From NCBI GenBank assembly GCA_003991915.1, contig RQTK01000079.1:157604-221603 (forward strand): a stretch of DNA of 64,000 bases. Reading direction: 5' to 3'. The first letter of the stretch is position 1, and every line of letters starts with the position of its first letter. Shown piece by piece: positions 46,255 through 60,223 of this stretch. Made by a program: the position numbers and the translations under genes. The notes beneath the pieces were generated by a model. The model saw only the letters and a program-made list of their open reading frames with translations. It ran no database searches and was not told the origin of the DNA. The stretch is from Elysia chlorotica (taxonomy: Eukaryota > Mollusca > Gastropoda > Plakobranchidae).

Positions 46255-48479
46255 AAGTTTTCTATGCCCCACAACGTCCCTTGGCCTTTTTTTTAAGCCT
46301 TGCTGTCGAACCCAAATGATTGAACCATAATTATTTCCTCTTCTTTTAGAGACATTCAGATTGATTGTTCCAAAATGTGTGTGCATTGTATTTCGACATA
46401 TTTGTGTAATTACCTAAACTGTTTACAAGTTATATACCGTAACTTAATCGTTTACTTCGTGGTTTGCATAGGAAGAGATCATACAAATATAGACCTTTAT
46501 AAATGCACCACGTGATAAAAATTGAGCAGACCTGTAGTCCTCAAAAAGTGACTAAGTAAGATCTACACTTTTTGTTTGGCTGAGGAGAAGGTGACACTGG
46601 GCATAAGAACAGCTTTGGTCTTAAAATTGTATGTAGTACATTTATTCACAAATATTTTGATAGCGCATAATGGGTATACAGTGGCGCATAGCTCGTTTTC
46701 GTTTGCGGGGGTAACAAAACATGTAAGATCGGTACATGTAATAGGCCCACTTAGCTGGAAAATGTTAAATGGGTAGAGTATAAGGGCTTAGTTTTACGAA
46801 CATTGACTTGTCTAGTCATCTATGATGAGAGATAAGGGTGAATTCCAAAAGATCGATTATAAAGATTAAATTGTGTTAAACTAATTATAATCTTCAGAGA
46901 CAGTTGTTAACTAAGTTAAGTTAGTTAATTAATTAGTTTGGGCATACATGCCTACTCAGCCCACCGTAATACAAGACATGTTTCATCAAGTATTTTTTCC
47001 CTTACACTTTCTAGGTTTGGCACGTTGTGCGCAGACAGGCAGAACAACTTAGATTTCAACCAGAGATCTCCGACTCGTCATTTTAAAGCGTAACCGACTT
47101 ACATAGATATATCTATTATGGCACATCATATGACTGGAACATAATGTTATTCTTAAATTAATTTTTTGACCACTATAAGTAAATTATTAGTATGGCCTCA
47201 ATGTATGTAGACTGTCGATTTTAGTTCCATGAGCACATCACCATAAAATTGTTTTAAAACCCCATTCATGTATTGTTTATAATGCTAGTTCGAAAGGGAG
47301 GGGGGGGGGGATAAAGAACAACATCGAAACTTTGAAATGGGGTTTTGACCTAGAGTGAAAAAGAATAGGTATTATACAGTCTGGGTGCTTATGATGTCAC
47401 GTCTGTTTTATTGATTTCGTTACGACATTTTGGCAGAATACAGTCAGGTGAGATATTTCAACTGTCACCGCTGGAGATATCTGGGAAAGGTTTGCCGTTT
47501 TGGTAGGCACATAAAGCTAGGGCCCCCTAGTAGTAGAGATAGCTTAAAGAAAAAGTTAATTAGTAAATCACCATGTATAATAGAATGAATGTACGGCTGT
47601 GTGAGGGTCCCACTATACTATTGTGAATCAACATATAAAACTTGATAAACCAGAAAAGTTTTGCAACTGTTTTAATACTATCATAGCAAAGGGACTAAAA
47701 GATTTTGATGGAGAGGAGTACACAGAATGTAACTTATTTCAGTGGAGTTGATCTCAGAATTCTTGTTAGAAAAAAAAGAGCCTTAATAATTATCTTGTTT
47801 TGAAGGCGAAAAAGCTTTAAATTATAAAGAACAGTTCAAGGGGAAAAGGGTGTTTTAAAAAAATCTTCACCTCAATTGGACGCTGTACACTGATTAGTGT
47901 AAAGGGGCAGAGTATCATTCTGTTAGTTTGTTTTTGTTTGTTATTTTTTGTTTGTTTGTTTGTTTTGCTTTTTACTGGGAATCGCAGGCTTTTAGTGCGT
48001 TGGATTTGGATCTGTAACCAATACAAGAACACAGAAAGTAGATGATAACAGTCAAAGAAATCACTTTAAAACAATGATGATATTTAATCTGTTCACATAA
48101 ACCTATTATTGTTTTAGTACGAGTGGGTGAGAAATGAAGGATTGGTTGGGGAAAAGTTACGCTTCCCGTCGATGGCGTGATAGAGATATATTATGATACC
48201 GTTATAATTGGTGTGAAAAAGATAGTCTGCAGTGTTATAATTAATCATACCTGATCATGACACATGAGTCTAGATATTACCTGATTTTTAACTATCCTAT
48301 TATTGAAGTAGTGTCATAAAATAGAATCATCGAAACCAAAGCTGTAATATCCTTCGCTCAAGCGAACGTTTAAGAAATATGAAAAGTTTGGCAATTTGTA
48401 ACTGCCATTCCCCTAAGGTATTATCGTTTTTTCATTGCTATTGAAATATAGCTAGGTCTATTTTTAATTTTAATTGTAG

Positions 48480-48484
<5 letters not shown>

Positions 48485-48535
<51 letters not shown>

Positions 48536-48536
48536 C
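48485..48536. repeat. (GA)n microsatellite with G-run
   Basis: A GA run that ends in a short poly-G. Confidence 0.95.
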
Positions 48537-49267
48537 AAACATGCAGACCGGCATAATAGAGAGAAAGACAAAATCAGACAGACAGACCGACAGACAGGAA
48601 CACAGAGATAGAGATATGACATTTTAAAAAGAGCTAAAACTTATCGGTCTTTACCGAACAAGCGAAAGCATAAAAATTGAGCATAGCCTTCTTGTGAAAA
48701 CTTACGCAATGATTCTAGCAGGAACGGTTTAATACATTGCATGTCAAATGTAGTTTAGAGCAGTCATAGCCCAACTATTTGACCCTCTAACTAATCCTGC
48801 GATCTCATAAAAGATTATTTCACTTAATTCTGTCACCATTGTGTTATTATCTAAGCAACCAAGCTTCCTAACAAGTCGAGGACTTTATGCAAACTGCGTG
48901 CCATTTTTTAAAATCTCAGTATAGACTGAGTTATCTGCCGATCAAGAGAACCGTTAATTCTCGTGTACTCGTCGTCTGACAGATCGTAGCAGAGTTGAAC
49001 AGATAAGGACTTCTTATCCGACCGACACATTGTTCCTGATCCTCAGTGTTGAGAAATACGTAGTGTCTCTGAGTCATCAACTTATACTAAAGGCCCATTA
49101 TGGTTTTTACTGAAAATCAAGGGACCAATTTGTTTAAACATTAAATTTCGTAATTCGATGATCTCTATATTCTGCCAGTCTCTATGTAATGGCGAGTTCC
49201 ATTACTCTCTGATTATTTTTTTTGTTCCAGCGAAGTGCTGAAGGATTTTCTTTAATCGAAGAAAGCT

Positions 49268-49460
49268 AGGCGTTGACTTCATTGAACGTCTCATAGGTCG
49301 AAAGAAAGATCCTTTGCGTTGACCGGTAGGTTACCTAGAGCGGGATACCTGGAACTTGCACGGTCACATTGTGTGGGCACACCGACCCAACCAGGTAACA
49401 ATGTAACTCCGGACTTCCCGCACTAGAGGCCGGCGTTTTAAATCCAGCACCATGACGCTC
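49268..49460 (-). repeat. Degenerate SINE copy
   Basis: Plus-strand blocks 'cgtctcataggtc', 'cggtcacattgtgtgggcac', 'accgacccaaccaggtaaca' and a degraded head follow the order of the minus-strand SINEs. Confidence 0.5.
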
Positions 49461-50449
49461 CCTCTCATGAATATCTCAATATTGTGGCGATTTTTTTAAA
49501 TTGTGGCCTTCTCTATTGATGTTTAAACATAATTTATGTAGTTCTGGCAATCTTTATGCTGTGGTCATCTAGGTGTTTGAATTTAAATTCTCTATGCCCT
49601 GTCGATCTCTTTTTATTTGGAATTATAGTTTAATTTGTATGTTTTGACAGTGTCCATATCTACTTTATAGATGTTCTGGTATCTCTATGTTATGTACATC
49701 TCTTTTTTTCTAGCGCTGTCAATATTCTAAAATATAAACGATCTCCATATTCTGACGATCTTGGTGTTTTGAATTTATATCTATTTATATTCCAGGTGCT
49801 GACATCTACAACTACAAGTTTCTGAACAAGGAGCACGTTTTACAAATGCTTTTGTTTTTCCCTTTGGTCTTTCTCTTGATATTAATCTTTATGATTTCTT
49901 TCCTAATTTAAGCTTGTTTTGAAATAAGTATAGAAAGCAGGTAAAAAAAATTATGACAATAATTCTAGGTTCATGGTAGGAAAGGTATAAATCCTTTTTG
50001 TTTTGCTATGTTTACTAGTGGTCAGATATGAGATATTTTGAAAAGTGCTTGGGTCTGATGTTTGTGATTTTTTTTTTATTATACACATTGTGCAACTCCA
50101 GTGTATAGTAATTGTTATTCTAAATGCGAAAATATTGCTATATAAACAAACACTCAATCCAATAATAGTGTGCAAACAGCTGTGGACGTTTACTCTTTAT
50201 AAATATAAGGGGGTCAATAAGTAATATGATGACACGGTGATGGGTGTGTGAGTTTCTCTTTCAATGTTATATACGATTTTAAGTATACCGTATAGCTAAC
50301 TCAGTCGGGGATACATGGGTTAATTAGGAGGTCCAAGTACCGATACTCAGCTAGTGACCCATCCATTCCATACGTGACTTGACAATAAGTTGACGTCTTC
50401 ATGTATGATTCTTCGGGAAACATGGAGGTCCGAAAAGGAAAGATGATTG

Positions 50450-50600
50450 GTTTGTTGGTTTCTCAACGTCTAACGACAGAACTAGGCTATATCGCGGACG
50501 GGTTCCTAAACCAACAACCCGAAAATTTACGTGCTATAACACGCAGACATTACGAGGATGTCATAGCTTCTGTCTCAACAAGAACGACAACAACAACAAC
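50450..50600 (-). repeat. Degenerate SINE copy
   Basis: The tail 'ttggtttctcaacgtctaac', 'cgcggacgggttcctaaacc' and 'atgtcatagcttctgtctca' follow the SINE order. The short open frame across it is a repeat artefact. Confidence 0.55.
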
Positions 50601-51315
50601 AAAAACGTTGATGAAGTTCCAATGTAGGCAAACAGTATCAACATTTTGAAGATAATTATTAAAAAGTAGAAGAGCCCATTTTGAAAACATTCATAAGTTT
50701 ATAACAGTGCATGAGCTTATTTGGTCCCAGCGGCCGTGTTTGGTGACGCATCTGCACGCACTACTGCCGCGGGCAGCTTGTTTAGTGTGTTGGGGAAATA
50801 CTTCACATCCAGCCGTGTTTTGGTTCACACAATTTCATCATATCATATGACTATGAGTCTATAGAATTTTGGAGGAAACAGGGCGTTTGAAATGACACAC
50901 TCGCCTCCACGCTAATCTTTTTTTTTAATTAAATAAAGTTCAGATGACTTAATCAGGCCAACAGTATTTGTCAAAAAAATTAACACCGCTTGACTCTTTA
51001 CATTTTTTTCTTAAAGTTTCTCGTGACAGTCTTGCTCTTGAATCTACTATTATGAGGATTTTTACTTCTAGGCGATTAAGAAAACAACAATTATTAATCA
51101 TTACTTTCTTGGTCAAATTAGAGACCTTCACACTCTCTGGTCAAACTGTGTGTTTTTCCTGCAGTCCACCGGGTATTCTCGAACCACAGTGTTATTATTC
51201 ATGTCATCATTTTCTCCTGCATCTAATTAGGTCCCTGTACCTGTTGCTGTCTATTTATGTGCGTGTTTGTCTGTGTGCCTGTCTATCTGTCGGCTTGTCT
51301 TTCTGTATTTCTCTC

Positions 51316-51318
51316 TTC

Positions 51319-51412
<94 letters not shown>

Positions 51413-51417
51413 CCCCT
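51316..51417. repeat. (TC)n microsatellite at gap edge
   Basis: A long CT run that leads into the N run. Confidence 0.96.
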
Positions 51418-52269
51418 NNNNNNNNNNNNNNNNNNNNNNNNNNNNNNNNNNNNNNNNNNNNNNNNNNNNNNNNNNNNNNNNNNNNNNNNNNNNNNNNNNN
51501 NNNNNNNNNNNNNNNNNNNNNNNNNNNNNNNNNNNNNNNNNNNNNNNNNNNNNNNNNNNNNNNNNNNNNNNNNNNNNNNNNNNNNNNNNNNNNNNNNNNN
51601 NNNNNNNNNNNNNNNNNNNNNNNNNNNNNNNNNNNNNNNNNNNNNNNNNNNNNNNNNNNNNNNNNNNNNNNNNNNNNNNNNNNNNNNNNNNNNNNNNNNN
51701 NNNNNNNNNNNNNNNNNNNNNNNNNNNNNNNNNNNNNNNNNNNNNNNNNNNNNNNNNNNNNNNNNNNNNNNNNNNNNNNNNNNNNNNNNNNNNNNNNNNN
51801 NNNNNNNNNNNNNNNNNNNNNNNNNNNNNNNNNNNNNNNNNNNNNNNNNNNNNNNNNNNNNNNNNNNNNNNNNNNNNNNNNNNNNNNNNNNNNNNNNNNN
51901 NNNNNNNNNNNNNNNNNNNNNNNNNNNNNNNNNNNNNNNNNNNNNNNNNNNNNNNNNNNNNNNNNNNNNNNNNNNNNNNNNNNNNNNNNNNNNNNNNNNN
52001 NNNNNNNNNNNNNNNNNNNNNNNNNNNNNNNNNNNNNNNNNNNNNNNNNNNNNNNNNNNNNNNNNNNNNNNNNNNNNNNNNNNNNNNNNNNNNNNNNNNN
52101 NNNNNNNNNNNNNNNNNNNNNNNNNNNNNNNNNNNNNNNNNNNNNNNNNNNNNNNNNNNNNNNNNNNNNNNNNNNNNNNNNNNNNNNNNNNNNNNNNNNN
52201 NNNNNNNNNNNNNNNNNNNNNNNNNNNNNNNNNNNNNNNNNNNNNNNNNNNNNNNNNNNNNNNNNNNNN
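51418..52269. other. Assembly gap (852 N)
   Basis: A run of N between a (TC)n tract and a (TGTA)n tract. Open frames that cross it are meaningless. Confidence 1.
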
Positions 52270-52392
52270 TGTATGTATGTATGTATGTATGTATGTATGT
52301 ATGTATGTATGTATGTATGTATGTATGTATGTATGTATGTATGTATCTATCTATCTATCTATCTATCTATCTACCTATCTATCTATCTATCA

Positions 52393-52442
<50 letters not shown>
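52270..52442. repeat. (TGTA)n(TATC)n compound microsatellite
   Basis: About 19 TGTA units pass into about 24 TATC units. Confidence 0.96.
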
Positions 52443-52839
52443 ATTTATGTATAGCTTTCTATGATTATTTCTTTCACTAGTTTACAACCATAATGCAACT
52501 ACACTGTTGATCCTTATCCTTCAAATGTGTAACTTTAAGTTAAAAATCAAGCCCACGCACCCCACTCCATCATTCCTGGCGTGCCACAGGTTATCCACAG
52601 TGATTTGACACTGATAGTCGTTACTCCTACGACTACAAGAATGTTCTGTTTTTTCCCCTCGACGTTTCGGTAGATGACTGTGGCGTTATTTTGTTGCAAC
52701 GAAATTAACATCCACAGATAAATGCCCTTCAGATTGTGGTGTAGTATCCGAACCGCGTAATCATCGAGTAGTTTCACATTTACTCCATTGTCTCACGTCG
52801 TGTAAAAGAGGGCTTGTTGACATTGACCGTCTTCTTGTT

Positions 52840-52995
52840 AAAGATCCTTCAGGTTCCCAATAGGGGAGTCCATTTGATGGTTAGTCTCCAGACTAAAATC
52901 TGACAATATTTACGTACTGCCACTCAGAAACAAAAAATCATTGGGGGGATACAAAGACTTTCTGTCTCAGACGGCCAGATACTGACACCAACAAG
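52840..52995 (-). repeat. Degenerate SINE copy
   Basis: 'ctaaaatctgacaatattta', 'tctgtctcagacggccagat' and 'actgacaccaacaag' preserve the block order of the minus-strand SINEs. Confidence 0.5.
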
Positions 52996-53827
52996 TTTTT
53001 TTTTATTCTTCTTCGGAGCTAAATCACCAACACGTAACTCTGCTGGAAATTACTTAAGTAACCTTCACAACAAATTTGAGAATAAAAAGTAATCTCATGT
53101 CCTCTGTGTTTTAATCTAAATACCTATCTACTAATCTGCCCTCCTATCTACCAGTCTACCTATATATACATCTATGGTCAATCAATCTATCTCTTCTCCT
53201 CCATCTGTTAGACTAGTTGTAAAGATATTGATAATGTTTGATAAGTGTTGTTTTTTTTAAATATATATATAAATAACTCTTCCTTATCGATGCACTTAAG
53301 CCATTCTTGGCATACCTCTGAGGATCAATTTGTTTTATCAGATTTAGGATACATAAATAATATTTGTTTAACCACATAATCAGAACCGCCTATCCTTGAC
53401 TTTTTTTTTCCAATATTCCCTTTTAAATGTAGAAGGTCTTTTGGGTATATTGTTTTTCAGATTATTATTTGAGGTATATTTGTAAAAAAAAAAGCATATC
53501 GCTTGGGCAAACATATTATTGTGTAGCCTAACATTCACTGATTCAGCGAAAGAAAAAAAAATGTATCGATTCCTCATTTGCTTTGGCTTCTTTGTTTTCT
53601 GTGTTTTGTTTTGTTTTTGTTTTTTTCTTTTTTTTTTCATTTGTGTTGGTTTTTTTGTTGTTGTTTTTTGTTATCGTGGTGGGTTTTTTTTTTTTTTTTT
53701 TTTTGTTGTAACTTTGAATTGTTCAACACCGCCCAACAAAATTGTATCATTTTGTTTTCTTATGAACGCTAGCCTATGTAATATTTTTGGAACATTTATT
53801 ACGCACTAGGTTGTTATAAAATATTAT

Positions 53828-53896
53828 AGCCATAAAGCTTGAGAATAGAGAATGTTATAAATTTATATAGCCATAAAGCTTGAGAATAGAGAGTAG
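53828..53896. repeat. Two-copy 39-bp tandem duplication
   Basis: 'tagccataaagcttgagaat' plus 'agaga' occurs twice in direct orientation. Confidence 0.85.
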
Positions 53897-54989
53897 TCAT
53901 GTATTTCCTTTCTATCTAGGTTAATTTTAACTATTTTGGTGGGGTTTATTTTTACATAAAAGTGTTGTATTATCTCAGATAATTGTAATCATTTAAAAAA
54001 AAAGGAACAAAACTAAAACGCATGCATTTGAAAATGCTATTATGTCGTTGTTTTTTGTTTTGTTTTGTTTTGTTGTTTTTTTTTTTACCTAAGTTCATAA
54101 GAATGCAGGCTATAAAGTCTACAAGTAATAGGTAAATGCGGAGTACTGTGATAGATATATGGCTGTTATAATCGACCTACCACTCAGAGAATGACCTCTG
54201 TATACACGTACTTTGTATCTGGAAAATCATGTATTGATCATTGTATACTTATGTTTTTGTTTTGTTTTGTTTTACTTGGGCTTTTTGGTCTTTTCTTTCC
54301 AACAATCTTAAAATTTTTATTTTAAAGAAAAACCAACGATCAGTCCGTAGGTATGCATGAGTTATTGTTTATAAAAATGAGCCAAAACCGAAAAGTGGAG
54401 AAAATCTATTTGTAGCTGGGCGTTAGTCAAAATAGTTCGGGCTGAACAAACAAACAAAATCGAAAAAGTGCCGAGGTTTGGCGTTGTGCGGTATAAATTT
54501 GCTTTAAAGATGGCAAGTAAAAATTGTCTCGATTGTTCCAATTTTGCTTTAAAGATGGCAGTAAACCTGTGAGAGGTCCAATCAGACTTTCTTTTCTAAT
54601 ATATCATTGGTCTCGTCCCTTAATTACTAGACATAATAATTCATAACCAATATTTAGATAAATTATTGATAATGATTATACCTGTCTGAAGGGGAGATAG
54701 TTCAGTTGGTATTAGCAGAGAGTGTGAACTAAATCCATTGTCTTTCGTAAATATTACTCTGAACACATACGCATTCCATTTCCCTTTTTAAAAAATCCGT
54801 GATGCGTTATTTCAATTTGATTCTGGTTTGTTTGTTTTGCTTCTAGCTCGCATTTATGATTAGCTAAATGAGTCATAGATGTTATAGCTGTGTAAGTGAA
54901 ATTCACATTGCTTTTCACCTCATTTACGTTGGCATACTTGCCAATCCTATGAATAAAGATTTTCGATAATACAGCTTTTGTTGCACTCA

Positions 54990-55085
54990 GTCCTGGGGCG
55001 TCAGCTCATGTGCTCTAGAACTGGATGTGGCCAGTTATACAACCGGTGATATTGACAAGCAAGAGACTTGGGTTAGAATCCCTGT
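54990..55085 (+). repeat. Possible tRNA-derived SINE head
   Basis: An A-box-like 'cgtcagctcatgtgctctag' and a B-box-like 'gggttagaatccc' are present, but the spacing is longer than in a real tRNA. Confidence 0.35.
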
Positions 55086-56364
55086 CTTAAATGATATTTT
55101 TTCGGAAACGAAAGGAAATACTATACATAGGTTACAGTTAGAGCTATGAATTCAGTGGGATAATATATTATACGCATCCTAGAATATTGAAGTAAAGGGT
55201 TAACGTTTACGTCTATTGTGTTAAAAGGAACGGCTTTTATCATTTACAAATGTTGACGTCAGGTGATTATTGTTCATCTCTTATCTTGCTTCAAAATTTG
55301 TTTTCTAAAAATTAATCAGATACTGTTGGTGGTATGTGGTTGAAACATGATTATAATCCTTGTCAACTCAATGGGTTCACGGGGTGTGACAGGTATGGTT
55401 GAGTGCGTCTGTTATGAAATTTAAAAAAATGCTAACCCAACATTTTAGATCTCACAACATTTGGTCCAGCCTATTTTGAATGATTTATCAATCTATCAGT
55501 TCAATAAACATCACGACGGTTTAACTCCCTGTCTGCCTATTGAGCTTCTTCCTATGCATTCATCTCTACTGTAATGTATACCTTATAGTGTGATTATCTC
55601 ATAAAAGTATTTACCTCATTTGAGTGGTATGAACACTTTCGGCATTAATGTGGAACATATTGACTAAATTAAAGTGTGAGTCATGTAGGCCTACATAATA
55701 TATTTTGCTTTGATTTTTATGTGTATACATAACAATGGGTATATGGTAAGGCACACTGGCAAAGCAGTACACGTGATTCATTCACTGTTTGTACATTAGT
55801 CATCCTAACAGTTTTTGTACCAACACATTCCAAAAGTTGATTTTCTGCGATTTACCAATCCACAAACGTACACACCCACACGCCCATACACCCACCCACC
55901 CACACACATGGAGGGGTTCTGGGGGAAATAAACAACTAGGCCTCTTGACTCTCACATTATAGGCACAGGCTAATTTTCCTCTATTATGTTTCCGCCTCCA
56001 TCTACCTATATCAAGGTAGGTGAATAGAGCACCCCTTTTACTATGTTTTGGACCCACCCAACCGGTGAAATAGCAAAAGCGTCTAGTCAGCATTCCAAGG
56101 CTCGATCCACTTTGGGAAAGGGCAGACAGATATATTGAAATGTAATACAATATACCATTCAAACGTGCGTTTATACTTTTGCCAAACCTTAATTTATCTA
56201 TATAGACCTTTTTGCCTCACCAAACGTATTTCTCCTTGTTACCTTCCTTTCTCTCTCAAAAAATTAAACTTACAATTGCATCATAGACATTTCTTTCCAC
56301 AGCTTAAGTTCAATTCCATCTCCTTTTTTTTCATTCTTTTTATTTATTGTATAGTATTTTCCAG

Positions 56365-56460
56365 GTGATCCACACAGTCAGTGAGAATGTTGTCTCTCGA
56401 TCTAGGCATGACCGGACAGAGCCAGCCTGGGGCCCCGCCCCCTCGTCTGCAGCTGGTTCG
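56365..56460 (+). CDS. Candidate exon, unknown gene (weak)
   Basis: A long pyrimidine tract ends in 'tattttccag', and TTCG|gtgagc gives a good donor. The 96 bp between are much more GC-rich than the surroundings. Two frames are open: one reads VIHTVSENVVSRSRHDRTEP (phase 0), another starts at an internal ATG and reads 'MLSLDLGMTGQSQPGAPPPR'. I cannot choose between them and recognise neither. Confidence 0.3.
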
Positions 56461-58356
56461 GTGAGCCCTCTATCTCGCGGGGAGGCCACGGTGGTATCGA
56501 ATCGTCTGCCGACGGTTTCACTCAGGCGCCGGCACAGTCAAGGAAGGAGGACATCTTTGATCACTGTGGCAATCTGTTCTTTTAGTTCATTTCTTTTCTT
56601 CGCAGTCACTTGTGCATCAAGATAAATATTTCTCAACATGCCTGTGAGTGTTTAAATATTGATAATGTTTTTCTTCTTAGTTTTTTGTTGCTGTTGTTTT
56701 TTTTTTTAGTATTTTTTTCTTTTCTGTAAAAAAAAAACTGAGTGCCTAATTATTGTATTTTTTTGTTGTTGTCATATTTAATTATTTACGTTTTCTTAAG
56801 TTTGATTTTTTTTACTACAAAGTGTCACTTTTCATTAGCTTTGACGGGAATTTTTTTTTAAATAAAAAAAAAATAAGTTAGTGTGTGTGTGTGTGTGTTT
56901 GCGTGCGTGCATGCATGTTGTTGTTTTGTTTTGTTTTGTTTGGGGGGGGGGGGTTGATTCAGATTGTGCGCCACTGACAGTAAAATATTAAATTAGTGGA
57001 GGGCTGGTTGTAGCCCTTCGCAGTCTGCGTCAAACCAATAATGTTTTCTTTGACTGTCTTAGTCACTATAATGACATAACTTAGAAATGAGATGTTAAAT
57101 TTCGTTACAGGCTACGATTACGGCATACTCCATACTCGTGTAAAAAATACAAGGGATATATCGCTGTAAATGTGATAATGAGGTTCGTCTTACTAAACAT
57201 TCGGATTTATAATGGGTTAATAGACTTTTTTGCCTATCTTATTTGAAATGTGTGTCCAATATCACGGAGAAATAAGGAAACAAAACAGTTTTTATTATCT
57301 CAGAAGGAGCACTATGACGTATGCCAAAATCGCAGCACAGTGACGATTTGCCGAACTAGATCTAAAACTAAGGTCTTGATTTTATCGACCAATTAATGAT
57401 GGCATGGTAGCTCTTGTCGCATTGCTGCTATGATATGTCTTCAAGAAATATTTTTGTCATTATTTTTTTTGTTGTTGTTTATTTTTTTTTTGATCATTTG
57501 TTGTTGTTTTATTTAATTGGACATTGAGTTCTCTGAGAGTTAAAGAATTTAGCTATAGGAAAATTAACTTTATTTTGAGGCTCAAGCTAACTCATCAAGC
57601 AAGAGTACTGAGCACTGCTAAACGGTGCGGTTTATGCAGGATATGTTTTTAAACCTACAACAAAATGGCATTTGGACGTGTCTGCTTACTGAACATCCCT
57701 CATATCTTCCAACACAGTGAAAAAATTTTGGCAACATTGCATTATCTATAGTGAAGTGCAGACTCATTATGATACAACCTTGATTATGACGTGCACCTAA
57801 CCTTATATACCTTACTCTTTTTTGCCCTTATGTTATTGTTTTTTTTTTATATGAATTATTGGTTGCCTTTTTCCTTACTTTTCATTTACTTGCTAAAGTC
57901 AAATTTTTCTGTGAGTTGTTCTGTGTGAAACTTAATGAATGTTGATTTTTTTAAGAACTAAGGTAAAATGGATGTGTACAGCTGAGAGGTCATAATGATG
58001 TACAGTCATGGGAAAGTAAAAAACATCAAGCAGATAATCTTTACTCCCAAGTACATCTTTTCAAAGCGGAACGCACGACAAAAATATTGCAGAAAATGTG
58101 AGGAGAACAAAAAGGATAGAGAGAAAGGGGGGGGGGGGGGGGGGGGGGACGAAAAAAAGAAAAGAGAAAGGGCCGTTGGCGGGGACGGGGGGGGGGAATT
58201 GCGCAGTAAAGAAGAAGCAAGTACAGAGCAAGATCTAGCTTGATTGAAACAAAAGGTGAAAAAAACAAACAGAAAATGCATTTGGTTTACCACACACCTG
58301 TTGATGAAGTGGATTTTGGCACCGGAACTAACAACTGAATTTAAAAAAAAAACGAA

Positions 58357-58482
<126 letters not shown>

Positions 58483-58912
58483 AACTTGGTCTTGAGGTGT
58501 TCCCTGGCCCTCATTTTAAAAATTACTATGGGTACACCGACACAACCAGTAGGGAACAATGCGATCTGATATGTGTTGTACTAAATCACAATTTATGGTT
58601 TATGGTTCGTGATAAGAATCTATAGTGTTAATATTCCAGTAGCTCTAGAGACAGGGGTTCTTGCGAAGTGTAATTTGTGATAAAAGAGAAGAATATGGAT
58701 ATGTTCTGTTCATGCTGAAAGATTGATTTCTTATTCAGAAAAGTGTTAATAGTTCAGCATTATTTAAAACTGGTATCCTCTAGAAGATACCATTTTTTGT
58801 CTTTTTTTATTTCTCTCTATCCTCTTTCACCTACCTCCATCCCTGCCCCGTCCCAGTCTGTTTGTCTGTCTATCTGTCTGTCTGTATTCTGTGTCTGTAT
58901 GTATCTCTCTCC

Positions 58913-58919
58913 CTCTCTT

Positions 58920-58960
<41 letters not shown>
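58913..58960. repeat. (TC)n microsatellite
   Basis: An imperfect CT-rich tract flanked by TGTC units on the left. Confidence 0.93.
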
Positions 58961-58962
<2 letters not shown>

Positions 58963-59596
58963 CCCCTGTCCCTCTCCCTCTCTTCATTTTTATTCATTTG
59001 ATGAGGAAAAAATTAATTAGAACTGACTCATAAGTATCCATGCGAAGCGTCAATAATGATTACACTATAACACTTTCAGAACTGTTGCATATCATCACTT
59101 CGTAGTCAAATCAACACTGCAATAGTTAGAACAGTCTTAATTTTATACATACTTTATCTTTTTTATGACTCTTTTGCATGATTGGATTATACGCGCGTAG
59201 TGAGAAAAAGGCAAAAGCCTACTTGATCGATGGCAATAAGTTGATTCCTTAGTGGGTTGGCGTTTGGTAAAACAATGCTATTAGTATCAGTGATGTTGTT
59301 GCAGTATTAAGTTTAGTATATCTCATTGCGGCATGTGGTCATTACTTCTGACAGGAGACTGGTGAGCTTTCGTTGTACACGGATAGAAACAAGAAGGAGC
59401 GTATGTGTGGTGGAATGGAGGAGAGAAAGCCATTTGGAATTGAGATAGACAGGCAAACATAGTGTTTTTCAGTTAGAGAAATAATAACCGAGACAGATAT
59501 AGAGAGTGGTAGGGCTCGAGACAAATAGGACGGAAAATAAGATAGGATCATCAGATAGGATTCCAACAATTGGGTATATGCAAGAGGACATAAATG

Positions 59597-59599
<3 letters not shown>

Positions 59600-59636
<37 letters not shown>

Positions 59637-59658
59637 AGAGAGAGAAAGAGAGATGGGG
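59600..59658. repeat. (GA)n microsatellite
   Basis: A GA run with short interruptions. Confidence 0.94.
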
Positions 59659-60059
59659 AGAGAGACCATAACAGGAGAAAAGATCTCAACGAGGGCTTTG
59701 ATCCTAATCAATATGGTGGCAAACACTAAACAAAAAGAGCTAAAAAAAGGCAATAATAACAGTTTAATGCATGCGCAAAGAATCATCCGTTAGATAATAA
59801 TAATCAATTTGTCCTTGCATGTGACACAGCTCTGGGGTGGCGGCTGGCGCGGTTCCTTGTCAGCACTATTATTAGACCCGCAGAGTGCGTGTGGTGGGAC
59901 ACCACGTCATCGAGAGAGCTCACCCAATACTGATTGGATTTTCCAAAGTCTCCTAAACTATTGATGGAATCCCCCCCCCTTTTTTTTCCCTCTCCCTCTT
60001 TCTCACCTTTTCACCTTCTCTCCCTTTTCTCTCTTTCCCTGTCTCCTCTCCATTCTTCC

Positions 60060-60159
60060 TGTCTCTCTGTCTCTGTCTCTGCCTCTGTCTCTGCCTCTAT
60101 GTCCCTGTCTCTCTGTCTCTGTCTCTTTGTATCTGTCTCTCTTTATCTCGCCCTCCCTT

Positions 60160-60221
<62 letters not shown>
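60060..60221. repeat. TC-rich simple repeat
   Basis: TGTCTC-type units pass into a (CT)n run from about 60163. Confidence 0.93.

Positions 60222-60223
<2 letters not shown>

Larger units (their letters stand above)
46390..51300. other. Non-coding stretch upstream of the LRR gene
   Basis: No supported exon. It should include the LRR-gene promoter near 46.4 kb, but I see no distinctive core element. It also holds a (GA)n tract and degenerate SINEs, listed separately. Confidence 0.5.
52996..56340. other. Non-coding stretch
   Basis: AT-rich, with T-runs. Two weak tRNA-like heads are visible at 54695-54760 ('agatagttcagttggtatta') and 54990-55085 ('gcgtcagctcatgtgctcta', then 'gggttagaatccctg'). 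No supported exon. Confidence 0.5.

Noticed and set aside
50968-52480. Open frames of about 400-500 codons across the large N run
   Set aside because: They consist of undefined codons flanked by Leu/Ser repeats from (TC)n and by Tyr/Ile/Val repeats from tetranucleotide arrays. They hold no real coding content.
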